A stretch of DNA of 64,000 bases from an uncultured Candidatus Saccharibacteria bacterium (GCA_938036785.1 CALHWE010000011.1:137118-201117); one strand, 5' to 3'. Positions 37,755-47,483 are shown, numbered from the stretch's first letter. Numbers and translations are program-made. The notes: generated by a model not told the origin, from the letters alone.

Positions 37755-39191
37755 TTATTTTGCACCTGTCTTGCGTAGCACTACACCAATCGTCTTGAAT
37801 AGAATCTTGATATCTAGCCAGAAGCTCCAGTTTTGGGCATAAAATAGCTCAAGCTCGATCCGCTCATCGAAGCTCAGGTTTGAGCGCCCAGATACCTGCC
37901 ATAAGCCCGTCACCCCTGACTTCACGCTGTGCAAGAGTGCCGTGCGGGCTGAACTAAACTTCACTTCTTGGGGTAGAATTGGCCGCGGCCCAACTAAACT
38001 CAAGTCACCACGAAAGACGTTGAAAATCTGGGGTAATTCGTCGAGTGATGTTGCCCGCAAAAAATTGCCAAAGCGAGTGATGCGTGGGTCGTGTTCGACC
38101 TTGCGATTTTTTTCATACTCTTCAGCCAGGTCGTCGCGACCCATTGCACGGAATTCATCAGCCGCGTCTTGCTTGCCATATTGTGCACCCATACTACGGA
38201 ACTTGATGAGCTGGATTGGCTCGGAGTAGCGACTGAGGCGCTTTGAGATATAAAATGCTGGCCCAGGGTTAAAGATCTTTTGCATAATGATAAGGAGTAC
38301 AAAAAGCGGCGCAAGGACGATGAGCAGTATGCCGGAAATAATTGTGTCGAAAATCCGCTTTGCGATTTCTCCCCAGCCAATGAGTGGTGTTTGACTAACG
38401 GTGATCATTGGGTAGCCAAGAAAAACATCGATGGTGTTTTTGCCAGTATAAAATTCTGGCTCGCCAGGGATGAAGTTGTATTGGATATGGTTGACCTGTG
38501 CGGCACCAAGCACTTTTTGATTCTTTTCTTCATTTTCGTAGAGGTTGGTTTGGATAATGGTGTCGATCTTAAGCTCTTTGATCTGCGCAAGGGCGGGGTC
38601 AAGCGATGCAAAATGAACAACATCGAGCCCAGGTGGCACAAAGCGCTTGGGGCCAGCCATTGCCACAACACGAAAACCTGACTTGTAGGTGGTCGAGATC
38701 GACTCAGCGATATCCCGCGTTGCCAGCGATGTCCCAATCACCATCACACGGTTCACACCATGGTTGTACTGGAAGAGCCAACTCCGTGTCAGGCGAAACA
38801 ACTCGCGCACCGTGCCAATTGCCAAAAACGAACCAAGAAAGACATACATTGCTACCAAGCGGGCTGGGAAGATATACATTCGTGTGCCGTACTCCCAGCC
38901 AATCACGAGCAGAATACCCATGAATGTCCCGAGCAGCAGTCGCCCCCATTCGACGAGTCGTCGGCTATAGACGCTCGCACTATAGAGTCCAAGCGAGGCA
39001 TAGAGAATAATCCACACTGGCGCAATGACGACAAAGCCGAGCAAGTAGTCGCTAGCATAGACAGTATGGAGCAAATCACGGTGATCGATTTGCGTGCGGA
39101 CATAGTATGCGATGAAAAACACCGCCATCAGCACGACAAAATCGAGGCCGATGAGAATGAGACTATAAAATTTCGTATTTTTTGACGGCAT
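37755..39191 (-). CDS. Polyprenyl phosphate sugar-1-phosphate transferase (WcaJ/WbaP type)
   Basis: A 478-residue membrane enzyme that starts glycan synthesis by putting a sugar-1-phosphate on undecaprenyl phosphate. Four to five N-terminal helices, a central CoA-binding-like soluble part (RVMVIGTSLATRDIAES), one more helix (TIISGILLIVLAPLFVLLII) and the catalytic end: KFRSMG, RATSLDELPQIFNVFRGDLS, VGPRPILP and GLWQVSGRS are all present. Divergent from the ligase gene 53 bases away. Confidence 0.92.
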   Translation of the reverse strand: MPSKNTKFYSLILIGLDFVVLMAVFFIAYYVRTQIDHRDLLHTVYASDYLLGFVVIAPVWIILYASLGLYSASVYSRRLVEWGRLLLGTFMGILLVIGWEYGTRMYIFPARLVAMYVFLGSFLAIGTVRELFRLTRSWLFQYNHGVNRVMVIGTSLATRDIAESISTTYKSGFRVVAMAGPKRFVPPGLDVVHFASLDPALAQIKELKIDTIIQTNLYENEEKNQKVLGAAQVNHIQYNFIPGEPEFYTGKNTIDVFLGYPMITVSQTPLIGWGEIAKRIFDTIISGILLIVLAPLFVLLIIMQKIFNPGPAFYISKRLSRYSEPIQLIKFRSMGAQYGKQDAADEFRAMGRDDLAEEYEKNRKVEHDPRITRFGNFLRATSLDELPQIFNVFRGDLSLVGPRPILPQEVKFSSARTALLHSVKSGVTGLWQVSGRSNLSFDERIELELFYAQNWSFWLDIKILFKTIGVVLRKTGAK

Positions 39192-39243
39192 AACAACTGT
39201 TACTATAACACTTTTTACCGAAAGTTTGCTACACTAGAAAGAG

Positions 39244-40542
39244 ATGAAGCGGTTATTGCGAGAAAAGATACCGGCTTGGTTTTTGTGTACGATATTTTTC
39301 GGACTGGCTATCCATGCGCCGCTGACCGTATGGGTAGGTACTCATTGGCCAGATTATGCGCTCTTTGTCAAGGCATGGAAGGAAGTTTTGCTTCTCATTG
39401 TTTTGCTTCTTATTGTTATCGACGTGACGCTACGTCGACAGTGGCAGCGTTGGCTGAGCGATCGCATTATTCAGCTTGCGCTCGCCTTTGCGCTGTGGCA
39501 CGGCGTGGTGGCGCTGCTTGTGCCGACGTCTGGTTTGGCATTGCTATCAGGTTTGTTGATTGATCTGCGCTTTGTGGCGCTTGGTGTGGCGGTCTATGTG
39601 TTTGTGAGTAATTATCCGCAGTATCGGCGCTGGCTGCTGCGTATGCTCGGTGCGGGCGCGGTTGTTGTGATTGGTTTTGCGGCAGCGCAGCTTGTTTTGC
39701 CGCGTGATGTGCTGATGCCGCTTGGCTACGGGCCGACGACGATCGAACCTTACCAAACAGTCGACTCCAACAGCGCCTATGTCCGCATTAATAGCACGCT
39801 GCGTGGGCCAAACCCACTTGGAGCATATGCAAGTACTGTCCTGACGCTTATCGTGGCGTATAGCGCATTGCAATGGCGGCGTATCTCGCATATGCGGCGT
39901 TGGGTGCTTGGTGGTATGGCGCTGCTAGCGGCGCTTGCAGTGTGGCAGAGTTATTCGCGAAGTGCGCTGCTCGCGGTGGCGGTTGGCGTTGGTATTGTTG
40001 CGATTGTCAGGGTGTGGCAGTCGCAGGCATCTCGGCGTATCGTGTTGTGGGGTGCTGGCGCAGTACTTGGCTGTGGGGTGATTGTTGGTAGTATTGGCTA
40101 CGCTATTGATCCACACTTTATTGATAATGTTATCTTGCATAACGACCCAACGCATGGCCCGACCCAAACATCCGACAGCGACCGAATTACTTCGTTGCAA
40201 GCTGGCCTAACGCGCGCTCTGCAGCAACCGCTTGGCACTGGCGTAGGAAGTACTGGCTCGGCATCGCTTCTTGGCAATGGACAGAGCCTAATCATTGAAA
40301 ACCACTATTTGTTCGTTGCTCACGAAATTGGCTGGATTGGATTACTATTATTAGTTGCATTAACCACTGGTATACTGGTAAAATTATGGCATCGCCGGTC
40401 ATATTGGCTGGCTTTCGGTAGTTTTGCTGGCGGAATCGGCTTAACTGTGATAGGATTGTTCTTACCAGTTTTTGTTGACGACACTGTGTCGATGCTCTGG
40501 TGGGGGCTGGCAGCACTAGCGATAACGGAGGATGGATTATGA
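39244..40542 (+). CDS. O-antigen ligase/polymerase family membrane protein (Wzy_C)
   Basis: A 432-residue protein with about ten to twelve helices. The large loop at about 300-345 has the Wzy_C signature SDRITSLQAGL, GTGVGSTGS and IENHYLFVAHEIGWIGL. Such proteins either polymerise repeat units (Wzy) or transfer glycan to an acceptor (WaaL, pilin and protein ligases). With the flippase, it gives a Wzx/Wzy-like route. Its last codons overlap the LexA-like gene (ATGA). TACACT and AAAGAG lie before ATG 39244. Confidence 0.85.
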   Translation: MKRLLREKIPAWFLCTIFFGLAIHAPLTVWVGTHWPDYALFVKAWKEVLLLIVLLLIVIDVTLRRQWQRWLSDRIIQLALAFALWHGVVALLVPTSGLALLSGLLIDLRFVALGVAVYVFVSNYPQYRRWLLRMLGAGAVVVIGFAAAQLVLPRDVLMPLGYGPTTIEPYQTVDSNSAYVRINSTLRGPNPLGAYASTVLTLIVAYSALQWRRISHMRRWVLGGMALLAALAVWQSYSRSALLAVAVGVGIVAIVRVWQSQASRRIVLWGAGAVLGCGVIVGSIGYAIDPHFIDNVILHNDPTHGPTQTSDSDRITSLQAGLTRALQQPLGTGVGSTGSASLLGNGQSLIIENHYLFVAHEIGWIGLLLLVALTTGILVKLWHRRSYWLAFGSFAGGIGLTVIGLFLPVFVDDTVSMLWWGLAALAITEDGL

Positions 40543-40901
40543 CAAGCCCAACGCGAAAACAACGTGAATTATTGACATTTATAGACACATTTATCAAGAG
40601 TAATGGTTACGGCCCAAGCTACCGCGAAATTATGCGTGCCTTCGACTACAAGTCGGTTAGTACGGTAGCAGCGCATGTCAACGGCCTGATTGTTCGTGGA
40701 TTTTTGGTCAAGAAGGATAACTCGGCGCGTAGCCTGCAAGTGGTACCGCCCACTCAGAATGCTGCGGATGTTGTGGTAGCGCCAGTCGAGCAGGTGATTC
40801 GTGCAAAAATAAGCGCGCTTGAGCAGCAGGATAATACCGCTGATGATATTGCGGTTTTGCAGCGCGCACTAGAAATTTTGCAAAGCGACCAATCATCATA
40901 G
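40539..40901 (+). CDS. LexA-type winged-helix protein without the peptidase domain
   Basis: A 120-residue protein. Residues 1-70 match the LexA DNA-binding domain: TRKQRELLTFIDTFIKSNGY, GPSYREIMRAFDYKSVSTV and a wing at GFLVKKDNSARSLQVV. The S24 autoproteolytic domain (AG cleavage site, Ser-Lys pair) is absent and replaced by a short helical tail. So it may bind a LexA-like operator but cannot be cleaved on RecA activation. It is translationally coupled to the ligase gene (GGAGGA six bases before ATG 40539). Confidence 0.82.
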   Translation: MTSPTRKQRELLTFIDTFIKSNGYGPSYREIMRAFDYKSVSTVAAHVNGLIVRGFLVKKDNSARSLQVVPPTQNAADVVVAPVEQVIRAKISALEQQDNTADDIAVLQRALEILQSDQSS

Positions 40902-40905
40902 ATGA

Positions 40906-40911
40906 TATAAT
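40906..40911 (+). promoter_or_regulatory. -10 box six bases before the serine hydrolase ATG
   Basis: TATAAT (40906-40911), ATCTAC, ATG 40918, with TGA before the hexamer as an extended -10. Confidence 0.55.
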
Positions 40912-40917
40912 ATCTAC

Positions 40918-42684
40918 ATGATGTACACTCCTCCGCGCGCGCAGCGTCCGTACCCCCGACGCCGCAAGGCAACTATTGCCGAGAAACTTCGTTTTGCCGA
41001 TTGGCGTGTGCCAGTGCTGCGTATTCGCTGGACACGGCGCAAAACATATATCACCATTGGTATTATTCTTGGGCTCAATGTGCTGTTCCAGCTGGTGTAT
41101 CCAAGTGATCGATTGCTGCCAAATGCGCGGATCGATGGTGTGTCGCTTGGTTGGCAGACAATGCCAGAAGCCACAGATACGCTTAATCAGGCGTACCAAG
41201 AACACTCCGTAAAGCTAGTGGGCGATGGCACAACCATCGCCTCGCCGACGATTGAGCAGCTTGCTATTACAGTAGATAACACCGACCGGCTTGCGCAGGC
41301 GCAGTATCCCTTGCTATGGCGAATTATGCCGTTGTCGTCGTTCTGGTGGCAGCCAGATGTGCCAAGCTCGCCAAAATTAACAACTACGACGCGTACCGAG
41401 CAATATATTACTCAGACGATCATGCCAGTCTGCAAGCGTGCACCAGTCGATGCGAGCCTCAAAGTCGAACATGGCAAGCTGGTGGTGAATCAAGCGCGGC
41501 GTGGCGGTGAGTGTCAGCGTGATGCGGTATCGCATAGCATTGGTGCGATTAGCCCCCGTCTTGCACAGGGTACGACCGTTGAGATCCCAATGCGCGGCAT
41601 CGCCCCAACTATTACAACCGATGCAGCGAAGGCGCTCGAGCAAAAAATCATAAAGGTTATTGGCAAAGGTGTCGCTCTTAAGGTAAACGACGAGACAGTG
41701 ACATTGCCAGCGAATGAAATTATTCAATGGGTTGTTACTCAGCCAAAGGATAAGACATTAGTAGCAAGCATTAGTGCATCACAGGCCTCCGGCTATCTCA
41801 CAAAGCATGTCACGCCAAAGGTGAATATTGACCCAGGCACCACAAAAGTTGCCACATACGACCTCACCGAAACATCACGCACAGATGGTAAGCCAGGGCG
41901 CACGCTCGATATTGACGCAACTGCGCAGCAGCTCTCGGAGTTTATTAATCAAACACGCCCACAGCCAGCCGCAGTAACGAAGACGGTGCCAGCCAAGGTA
42001 GAATATGACCGCAATTATAGCTCAACCGAAGATGGGCTCAACGCTCTTCTCAAACACTATGCTGAGGACCACCCCGGAACGTATGGTGTCTCATTCTTAG
42101 AGATTGATGGTAAGAAGCGTAATGCCAGCTACAATGGCAACAAGCAATTTGTCACTGCCAGTACATACAAACTATTTGTTGGTTATAGCGTACTTCGGCG
42201 CGAGCAGCTGGCAGGCTGGCGTTGGGAGGACAACCAAGTTTGCTTCAACAAAATGATTAGCCAGAGTGATAACCCATGTGCAGAGAATTACCTCAAAGTT
42301 ATTGGCTATGATGTTGTGACGAAGGATGTAAATGACATTGGCTTCAAAGATACGACCTTCGCCAAGTCTGGTGGGCCATACACCACAGCAAATGACCTCG
42401 CGCGCTTTATGGTAATGCTTGATGCGGGGCAGAACTTTAGCAGTGCCAACCGCGACCGATTCCTCTCTGCGCTCAAGGCTAATGTATATCGCAAGGGTAT
42501 TCCTGCTGGCACGAATGGCACGGTGGCAGATAAGGTTGGGTTCTTGAATGGTCTCCTGCACGATGCAGCGATCGTCTATGGATCGAACGGCAAATATGTG
42601 CTCGCCATCATGACAGATGGCAGTAGTTGGAACAATATCGCTGAGCTAACTAAGCGGATCGAACAATTCCGTAGCCAGCCATAG
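40918..42684 (+). CDS. Membrane-anchored class A beta-lactamase-like serine hydrolase
   Basis: A 588-residue protein. A basic N-terminus precedes one membrane helix (TYITIGIILGLNVLFQLVY, about 43-61). Then come about 300 residues of VanW/PG_binding_4-like repeats (RIDGVSLGW; TLDIDATAQQLSEFI). The C-terminal 200 residues form a class A beta-lactamase-like fold with TASTYKLF (Ser415-Lys418), SQSDNPC (SDN motif, about 450) and ADKVGFL (KVG, about 539). The general-base Glu of true lactamases is not evident, so a DD-peptidase-like or other peptidoglycan role outside the cell is more likely than antibiotic resistance. TATAAT lies six bases before ATG. Confidence 0.83.
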   Translation: MMYTPPRAQRPYPRRRKATIAEKLRFADWRVPVLRIRWTRRKTYITIGIILGLNVLFQLVYPSDRLLPNARIDGVSLGWQTMPEATDTLNQAYQEHSVKLVGDGTTIASPTIEQLAITVDNTDRLAQAQYPLLWRIMPLSSFWWQPDVPSSPKLTTTTRTEQYITQTIMPVCKRAPVDASLKVEHGKLVVNQARRGGECQRDAVSHSIGAISPRLAQGTTVEIPMRGIAPTITTDAAKALEQKIIKVIGKGVALKVNDETVTLPANEIIQWVVTQPKDKTLVASISASQASGYLTKHVTPKVNIDPGTTKVATYDLTETSRTDGKPGRTLDIDATAQQLSEFINQTRPQPAAVTKTVPAKVEYDRNYSSTEDGLNALLKHYAEDHPGTYGVSFLEIDGKKRNASYNGNKQFVTASTYKLFVGYSVLRREQLAGWRWEDNQVCFNKMISQSDNPCAENYLKVIGYDVVTKDVNDIGFKDTTFAKSGGPYTTANDLARFMVMLDAGQNFSSANRDRFLSALKANVYRKGIPAGTNGTVADKVGFLNGLLHDAAIVYGSNGKYVLAIMTDGSSWNNIAELTKRIEQFRSQP

Positions 42685-42713
42685 CATAAAATGCTTATTT
42701 TGCGGCGTGACTC

Positions 42714-42743
42714 TTGACGAACCACCCCTCCAACCGGTATACT
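42714..42743 (+). promoter_or_regulatory. tRNA-Asn promoter
   Basis: TTGACG (42714-42719), an 18-base spacer and TATACT (42738-42743) lie ten bases before the tRNA. Confidence 0.7.
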
Positions 42744-42753
42744 TACAGAGTAA

Positions 42754-42828
42754 TCCGGAGTAGCTCAGTGGTAGAGCGGGTCGCTGTTAACGATTAGGTC
42801 GCTGGTTCGAGCCCAGTCTCCGGAGCCA
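42754..42828 (+). tRNA. tRNA-Asn (GTT), CCA encoded
   Basis: Acceptor arms TCCGGAG and CTCCGGA pair, the D arm is GCTC-AGTGGTA-GAGC, the anticodon loop CTGTTAA gives GTT, and the T arm is GCTGG-TTCGAGC-CCAGT with G-T closing. Discriminator G and an encoded CCA follow. Length 75. Confidence 0.95.
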
Positions 42829-42841
42829 CGATGCATGATAA

Positions 42842-42863
42842 AGACCGATGAAAATCGGTCTTA
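42842..42863 (+). terminator. Intrinsic terminator after tRNA-Asn
   Basis: AAGACCGAT and ATCGGTCTT pair perfectly around a GAAA loop; ATTTTATT follows. Confidence 0.8.
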
Positions 42864-42952
42864 TTTTATTAAAGCGTATATCGCCCTTGAGTCGTAAAAT
42901 TCAAATACCGAGAGACGAAAGAAATTCTAGCAGCGGACGAGAGAGCTTGCAC

Positions 42953-43732
42953 CTATAATGCAAGCTCAACGACAACTGGGTAGTGATCCGACGCCCGGTC
43001 TGATAGTGGTGTTTTGACAACATTGTATGAGGTTAATGCAGGCTGCAGATCCTTCGAGACAAAGATATAGTCAAGCCGGCTGGTTGGGTGATCAGGGTGT
43101 GGTGGCAGTGGTGTTGGAGCCGTCGAGGTTGCGTGTTGTTGCAAAGCAGCTGCTGTATCGACAAGGCCAGCCTGTGCCATAAAACGAGTCACATCATGAA
43201 CAATTGTGCCATCACGAGTAAATTTGCGCGTCAGGTTTGCATCAAAAGAATCTACCATATCAGGCGGATATGTATCATAAAACGAGAGTGAATTACAGTC
43301 ACCCATAACGACAGTATGAGTACTATTCTCACCAATATGTTTGATAAGCCGGTGCACCTCTTGCAGCCGGTCAGCTTCGCATCGCGGTGAAAGATGAAGG
43401 CTACCAATAGAGAGAATGTGGTTGTTTATTTGAACACGGCTTACTAAGAGTGATCGGCTACATGGGTAGAGCAATATTGCATCCAGGATAGGATACCTGG
43501 ATAGCAATGCTGTATGATACCACGACCCATCACCGCAGAGTGCAAGGTGAGTATAGGGCATAGCGGTTTGTTCTGAGACGTATGCAAGGCGTTTTCTTGT
43601 GTCGTTCTCGAAGCCGTTTGCTTCGTTGAGTGTCAAGATATCTGGCTTTGCTTTGTTGATAACTGCAATAACGTCATCGATCGTTGTCTCGGCACCATTG
43701 TAGATGTTGTATGTCATGAATGTTAATTTCAT
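42953..43732 (-). CDS. Endonuclease/exonuclease/phosphatase (EEP) family protein
   Basis: A 259-residue metal-dependent phosphoesterase fold: MTYNIYNGAET, ILTLNEANGFE (metal Glu), SIGSLHLSPR, VVMGDCNSLS (Asp, Asn), SRLDYIFVSKDL and the end ASDHYPVV (Asp-His). All catalytic positions are present. No signal peptide. EEP enzymes cut nucleic acids, phosphoinositides or sphingomyelin; which is used here cannot be told. It starts 35 bases after the HD/DUF1152 gene with AAGGAG in the gap, so both are likely on one mRNA. Confidence 0.82.
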   Translation of the reverse strand: MKLTFMTYNIYNGAETTIDDVIAVINKAKPDILTLNEANGFENDTRKRLAYVSEQTAMPYTHLALCGDGSWYHTALLSRYPILDAILLYPCSRSLLVSRVQINNHILSIGSLHLSPRCEADRLQEVHRLIKHIGENSTHTVVMGDCNSLSFYDTYPPDMVDSFDANLTRKFTRDGTIVHDVTRFMAQAGLVDTAAALQQHATSTAPTPLPPHPDHPTSRLDYIFVSKDLQPALTSYNVVKTPLSDRASDHYPVVVELAL

Positions 43733-43767
43733 ATGAAGAGAACTCCTTCCATTACTGATTAATTTAA

Positions 43768-45971
43768 TCAATGATTTACAGCTTGGTATAACTGCTCAGC
43801 CTGCATCATTACCACGCGAGCGGTCGAAGGGCGGATATTCATAAAGATACGCCATGGGTTATGAGATGAAGTTGCGTTAGCTCGTGGGAGAGCGAGTGGC
43901 TGCAAGCCGTACTTGCCTGTCAGCGCAGCAATCCACGCCAATGGTGTCTTGCCATAAAGCCCTTCTTCGCTAGCAGAGCCGTCCATGCGCCATGCAGCGT
44001 AGGTTTGAGTAATCGTGGTGGTATCGTCTGGGTGAAGAGAATAGCGCTGGGCGCTGCTGCGAGTAAGTATCTCATTAGCATATGGAGGTGTATCCACGCC
44101 AGGTGCAACGATAGCAGTAAAGACATCGAGTGGTGTGCCATTTGCCTCTGCCGCGGCGTTGATCATATGCAGAGCAGCAAGTACAGCATAATCTTGATCT
44201 GGTGATGATGTCGTGGCATCGATCGTAGTATTGGCGCGGTAGAGTACATCACCACCAGTATCAATGCCACAAATCGCATCAGCTCCCGTCTCGCGGATGA
44301 GGAGCTGGAGGTCGTGGGCAATCTGCTCCGGCTCGATTGAATTAAGCAGATAAACTGGTGCGATTGTCTCATCCTTAGCAATAATATCCTCAAGGAAGCG
44401 CCAGTCGCCAACTTTGGTTGTTTCCTTCGTAATCTCTGCGAGTGCGTCACCAATCTGCCGGCCAGTATGAGCAAGCTGTTTGTTGCTATCGGCAGCGAAG
44501 TTGCGTACCGACACAATAGCTGTAGGCTGCACGGCATGGTGCTGTTGATGCAGCTTGCTCAGCATAGCAGCCTGGATACCATCCGAGCCACCACCCATCC
44601 CAAGGTAGATGATCCGCTTGCCGCGTAGCTTCTCAGAGTCAAACGCCGGGAGTGAATCGATAGCAAGCTCGGGTGTGTCCTGATATTCTGGCACAAGTGT
44701 CTCGCCGCTGTGGCGAAAGCACAGTTCAGCGTGGTGTGGATCAAGCGTGCCTTGGTTGGCGGCTTGGGCGATAGTACTGAGGTCTGCCGTGACGACACCT
44801 GTCTCGCCTGCTTTGCGCGCTGCTTTGTCGGCAATGTGTGCCTCTTGCAAAACATGCGCAAAGTAAGTGAGCGCCGTGCCGAGGCTATGATGTTTCTCAA
44901 GCCCCTTCAGCAAGGCTGGGCCGTAGTAAGGCAGCGTCGCGCGCTGATGAATACCATCATTGCTGAGCTCTTGAGCAAGGATAGCTTGTACAGGGCCAGG
45001 TAGCGTATCTAGTGCATTGGTCAGTTGTTGATACTCCTCTGGTGTATCGTAGCGTAGCATACAAGCAAGGCGCACAGTGTGAGTGTGTGCTTGGCTGTTG
45101 ATGAGCTGCTCAATAGCATCGTTATCGAGGCCAAAGCGCTGTGCTCGCTGAGCGAGGTAGTGAGCGTAGCGTGCGTTGTCGGTCGGGAGGGTGCTGTCGG
45201 TTAAGACATCGCAGGCTGCTGCCATTTGGTTGTACAGAGGAGAAGTGAGGAGTAGAGAGCTCTCGGCATTAACATGCCCTACCGCACCAGCAATATCAAA
45301 TAGAGTATGCATAATATAGAGCGAGCGCACTGGCTCAGTACTGTCCGCAAAACTTGCCAGCGCTGCCGGTGGTGCTTCGGCTTGGATAAACTGGCCAAGA
45401 TTGAGTTCTGTGTTGATGACATCGCGTATGATCGTTTGGCCTGCTTCGCTTAGTTGGCTGAATGTCGGTAATAACTCTGTGCGCTTTGCAGCGTAATCTG
45501 ACCTGAGCAAACGGCGCAACACTTCGTCATGATCGACCGAATCAGCGGCATCCTCTCCCATAACGGCACTCGCGAGCGTTTGGTTCTTGCCTAAATCATG
45601 AATAAGCATAATGTAGCGCATTACATTGGCGCTATGCTCGCCAGACAAGTTGCTCGCAACCCACTGATGAAATTCTTCAAATTCTTCACGCGTGAGGCGA
45701 TTGGCGTCGTTCTGGGCGGCGGTCAGTTTGTGATAATTCTCATCGCCACCATAATATAGGTAGTCCATAACGTTGAGCGAGCAGACAGTTCGTTGATGTT
45801 CTGCGCGCTGATTGGCTGCTTCGTCTGCCCCTTGTGACTCTGGTGAGGCTTTGATATCTTCGCCGATCAGCAGCTTCGCTTCAGGAAGCTGCAGGACGTC
45901 AAGCCGCTGCTCTAGATTGAGTGGACTTGAAGAGAGAGAGAGGTGTTGTTAGGAAGAAATGGTTGTTGCAT
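43768..45971 (-). pseudogene. HD-like/DUF1152 protein, frame split at a (CT)6 tract
   Basis: From ATG 45971 the frame reads MQQPFLPNNTSLSL and hits TAG at 45912-45914. A second frame, open from 45943 to the stop at 43768, continues SSPLNLEQRLDVLQL and has no good start before ATG 45768. Joining them at the CT tract (45931-45942) with one CT unit fewer gives a 733-residue protein. The N-terminal half has an HD-like stretch YIMLIHDLGKN and DHDEVLRRL. The C-terminal half (about 460-720) matches DUF1152: IIYLGMGGGSDGIQAA, ICGIDTGGDVLYR and SPDQDYAVLAAL. TACACT lies exactly six bases before ATG 45971, supporting that start. It may be a phase-variable gene in the off state, a fresh frameshift or a sequencing error. 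Function unknown; the EEP gene follows. Confidence 0.75.
45931..45942 (-). repeat. (CT)6 dinucleotide tract inside a coding start
   Basis: Six CT units on the coding (minus) strand, read as AG units on the plus strand. Loss of one unit or gain of two would join the ATG 45971 frame to the main frame. Confidence 0.85.
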
Positions 45972-46028
45972 AGCATTAGTGTAGAGGATTACACAGCGGA
46001 ATGGTAGCATGAGCGGTTTATAAAGACC

Positions 46029-47483
46029 CTACTGCTTATATTGAGAATATGACTCGCCAGCGCTGAGCGGATGGCCAAATAGGTTCTTGACCGTGACAAA
46101 TCTATACCCTTGCTTTTGTAATGCATCGAGGATACACGGCACAGCATCGACGCTGGTTTTGTGGATATCGTGCATGAGAATAATCGCACCAGGTGCGGCA
46201 TTGGCAACGGCGCGGCTGCAGACAATTGCTGCATCGTGATCGGCCCAATCGCGTGTATCGATTGACCACATAATGGCTGGCATAGTAAGCTGCTGGAGCT
46301 GCGCACGCACCTTGTCATTCATGCCACCATATGGTGGACGGACCATTGTTGGTGTCACGCCAGTAGCTGCAGCAACGGCGCTGTTTGTACTCTCAATCTC
46401 TTGGCGGATGACAGCTTCGTCGCGCTTAGGAAGGAGTGGATGATTCCACGTGTGGTTGCCTATTTGATGTTTGCGTTGAACTGCTTGCTGGAGCGCGATA
46501 CTGTATGGTGCAACATTTCGCCCCACCACAAAGAAGGTTGCCTTAGCATGATAGCGATCAAGATGCTCGAGTAGTGTTTGCGTGTATAACCCAGGCCCAT
46601 CGTCGAAGGTGAGTGCAATACAGCGATAACGCACGCAGTCGGTTGATGATGATAATGCTGATGGTGGAATATCAAAAAGCTTCTTGGTGGTTGGGTTTTG
46701 GACAAAGTGGCTGAGCTGTTTAATTGGCAATTTCAGGCTAATGATTCCATCTACACCAATACCAAGCGAGCGTTTATCGAAGAGAAAGCCAATTGTTTTT
46801 CGGTCGTGTACTAAAAAGTTCGTGATAGATTCTGGAGTAATGACTCCCGCTACTTTTACTGGCTGGGCATGCGGGTAGTGCTGCTGCACCTGTTTACGTA
46901 GAGCAATAACAAGCTCATTTGTCCCTGCGATTGATGTATCAACGAGGGTAGACGATGTAATTGGCTGGCCGCTCATTTTATCGAATGTCCAGTAGTGAAC
47001 CGTGTTGGTTGGTAGAGCGTGAGGTATAGTAGTACGGATAAACACAGCGAGAGAAATCGTCGTGTCATCTTGGTGAATAATGCGATAGGTAATGGTGTTG
47101 CTTCGAGCTGCTACATCAGTTGAAGTTATTTGTTGAGATGGAATTGCACTATCGATGATTGTGGCAACCGTTTTGTCTATGTTGGCAATGCCTGTTTGTG
47201 GATAGGTAATGATTGTTTGGTGCGATGCCGATTGATGCTTGATGATGCGTGAGCGAACAGCACCACGAGAAGATAGTGTGTAAGTGTGTATTGTTGATGG
47301 TGGTATATGTGTGATGTGTGATGATTTTTGTGATTGTTGGCCATACCAAAGAGAGCAGATTAATAGACTAGTAATAATAAGACAGAGCCATGTATAAAAA
47401 AAGCCGCGAGATTTTGTAGGTGTTGTATTACTTTCAACACCTGAATAAACTTGAGCATCTGTCTCTTCCACCTTATAGAACAT
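46029..47483 (-). CDS. Membrane-anchored polysaccharide deacetylase
   Basis: A 484-residue protein. A helix (FFYTWLCLIITSLLICSLWY, about 28-47) anchors it, a DUF3298-like middle follows, and the last 200 residues form the NodB domain: LTFDDGPG (catalytic and metal Asp, about 290), GNHTWNHP (metal His pair), RPPYGG, IDTRDW and ILMHD. All five motifs are intact, so it should remove acetyl groups from peptidoglycan or another amino-sugar polymer outside the cell. ATG 47483 has TACAAT six bases upstream (47490-47495); the longer frame runs through it. Confidence 0.9.
   Translation of the reverse strand: MFYKVEETDAQVYSGVESNTTPTKSRGFFYTWLCLIITSLLICSLWYGQQSQKSSHITHIPPSTIHTYTLSSRGAVRSRIIKHQSASHQTIITYPQTGIANIDKTVATIIDSAIPSQQITSTDVAARSNTITYRIIHQDDTTISLAVFIRTTIPHALPTNTVHYWTFDKMSGQPITSSTLVDTSIAGTNELVIALRKQVQQHYPHAQPVKVAGVITPESITNFLVHDRKTIGFLFDKRSLGIGVDGIISLKLPIKQLSHFVQNPTTKKLFDIPPSALSSSTDCVRYRCIALTFDDGPGLYTQTLLEHLDRYHAKATFFVVGRNVAPYSIALQQAVQRKHQIGNHTWNHPLLPKRDEAVIRQEIESTNSAVAAATGVTPTMVRPPYGGMNDKVRAQLQQLTMPAIMWSIDTRDWADHDAAIVCSRAVANAAPGAIILMHDIHKTSVDAVPCILDALQKQGYRFVTVKNLFGHPLSAGESYSQYKQ

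Noticed and set aside
45768..45900. Taking ATG 45768 as the true start of the DUF1152 gene.
   Set aside because: Coding-like sequence continues upstream in the same frame for about 58 codons to the CT tract, and the promoter with six-base spacing fits ATG 45971.
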